A stretch of DNA of 6,098 nucleotides from Prevotellaceae bacterium (GTDB lineage Bacteria; Bacteroidota; Bacteroidia; Bacteroidales; UBA932), in assembly GCA_031259225.1 (NCBI GenBank), contig JAIRLT010000155.1, positions 1 through 6,098 of the forward strand. The letters run 5' to 3'. Below are positions 5,540-6,098 of this stretch, in pieces (position 1 is the stretch's first letter; each line of letters starts with the position of its first letter). Below the pieces are notes generated by a model. The model did no database searches, was not told the origin of the DNA, and saw nothing but the letters and a program-made list of their open reading frames with translations. Both the position numbers and the translations under genes were made by a program.

Positions 5540-6098
5540 TTATTTATTCTTTACACAACGAGTACGTATCCATGTTGCCACACCACAGTTACCCCAGTTA
5601 GGGTTGCACCAGGATGTGTATTCACCTCCCCATTCACTGACATATTCCGTGCTCACGCCCAATGGGATATGTGCGAGTTGACCGATGCATTCTGGGGCAC
5701 CATCAACGGCGATGGTCTCATCACTTGTCCAATAGTTTCTAGCGGCGTTTTGTAATCCATCCATCAAATTTAATGCCCATCGATTTGGACCCATACAATT
5801 CACGGACTCTTCGCAAGTAGGAAGTCTCCATCCCGATCCCAAACTTTTACAGTTTGCATCGGCTGTACTCCAATCATATTTGGTGGTTATATCATACATA
5901 GCCACGTAAATTGAGCACCCTGTATAAGTATGTATAGGACCTCCTACTATATTTGTCCACGTACCGGAAGCGGCGTTTCCTGCGGTGTTGCAAACGCCGT
6001 CGTAGGCTTTGCGCGTATAGTTGAATGTGCCGGCAACGGTAGCGTCTGCCTTGGGCGGAAGGTAAGTAGTGGCGGTGGCGCCGCTAATTTCCGTATTG
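5540..6098 (-). CDS. Secreted protein with Ig-like module and FISUMP/DUF1566-type C-terminal domain, 5'-partial
   Basis: The frame stays open from the stop at 5540 to the window edge, giving 185 visible residues; the N-terminus lies beyond the edge. A GTG at 5905 is an internal Val, not a start. Visible residues 1-52 resemble the end of a Bacteroidota Ig-like/PKD-like module (ISGATATTYLPP, AGTFNYTRKAYDGVC). From about 61 comes a C-type-lectin-like domain of the FISUMP (Fibrobacter succinogenes major paralogous domain) / DUF1566 type: DWSTADANCKSL, GWRLPT (89-94), YWTSDE (122-127) and a final RTRCV (178-182). Nine cysteines (36, 61, 83, 95, 101, 137, 164, 171, 181) suggest a disulfide-bonded extracellular protein. 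Such proteins are usually long, repetitive, surface-exposed or secreted; the ligand is unknown. No C-terminal sorting domain is visible. It ends in its own terminator and is not part of the frdA operon. Confidence 0.75.
   Translation of the reverse strand, partial: NTEISGATATTYLPPKADATVAGTFNYTRKAYDGVCNTAGNAASGTWTNIVGGPIHTYTGCSIYVAMYDITTKYDWSTADANCKSLGSGWRLPTCEESVNCMGPNRWALNLMDGLQNAARNYWTSDETIAVDGAPECIGQLAHIPLGVSTEYVSEWGGEYTSWCNPNWGNCGVATWIRTRCVKNK

Noticed and set aside
5903..5905. GTG at 5905 as the start of the FISUMP/DUF1566-type protein
   Set aside because: The frame continues open to the window edge and the upstream residues form an Ig-like module, so this is an internal Val codon.

Overview
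The window looks like chromosome of a Bacteroidota bacterium, most likely a Bacteroidales-type anaerobe. The evidence is a type-B fumarate reductase/succinate dehydrogenase pair of Bacteroidota style, a DUF3078 secreted protein, an Ig-like plus FISUMP/DUF1566-type surface protein, start codons in A/T-rich context without Shine-Dalgarno sequences, and two promoters matching the Bacteroidota consensus (-33 TTTG, -7 TAnnTTTG). Every gene I can support is on the minus strand, so transcription runs from high to low coordinates.

From the right edge: 5540-6098 is the 3' part of a secreted protein gene (Ig-like module, then a C-type-lectin-like FISUMP/DUF1566 domain) that is cut by the window edge. 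A rho-independent terminator at 5424-5458 ends it. A Bacteroidota -7 element at 5384-5391 then starts what appears to be a four-gene operon: frdA (flavoprotein, 3377-5323), a RhuM-family gene (2762-3310), frdB (iron-sulfur subunit, 1965-2744) and a DUF3078 gene (837-1943). FrdA and FrdB form the catalytic arm of the fumarate/succinate enzyme. Two things are unusual. The membrane cytochrome b gene (frdC/sdhC), normally just upstream of frdA, is absent, with a terminator and promoter in its place. A low-GC gene of a family usually found in accessory DNA also sits between frdA and frdB, next to a degenerate 15-bp tandem repeat.

The 588-base stretch between the DUF3078 stop and the last gene (249-836) is not empty. 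It holds a GC-rich hairpin, REP-like debris, an exact consensus promoter (671-701) and, just downstream, a long imperfect hairpin (468-610). The apical loop of that hairpin is perfectly complementary over 10 bases to a segment directly before a six-T run (439-454). This promoter/rod/complement/U-run arrangement is the best candidate for an undescribed element: either a standalone structured small RNA (6S-like rods are one option) or a long regulatory leader for the small lipoprotein gene at 90-248. The left edge (1-84) carries two perfect palindromic hairpins sharing the core GGCTAAAGCC, which look like REP-type intergenic repeats.

All functional names come from motif recognition by eye. No database or structure search was run.
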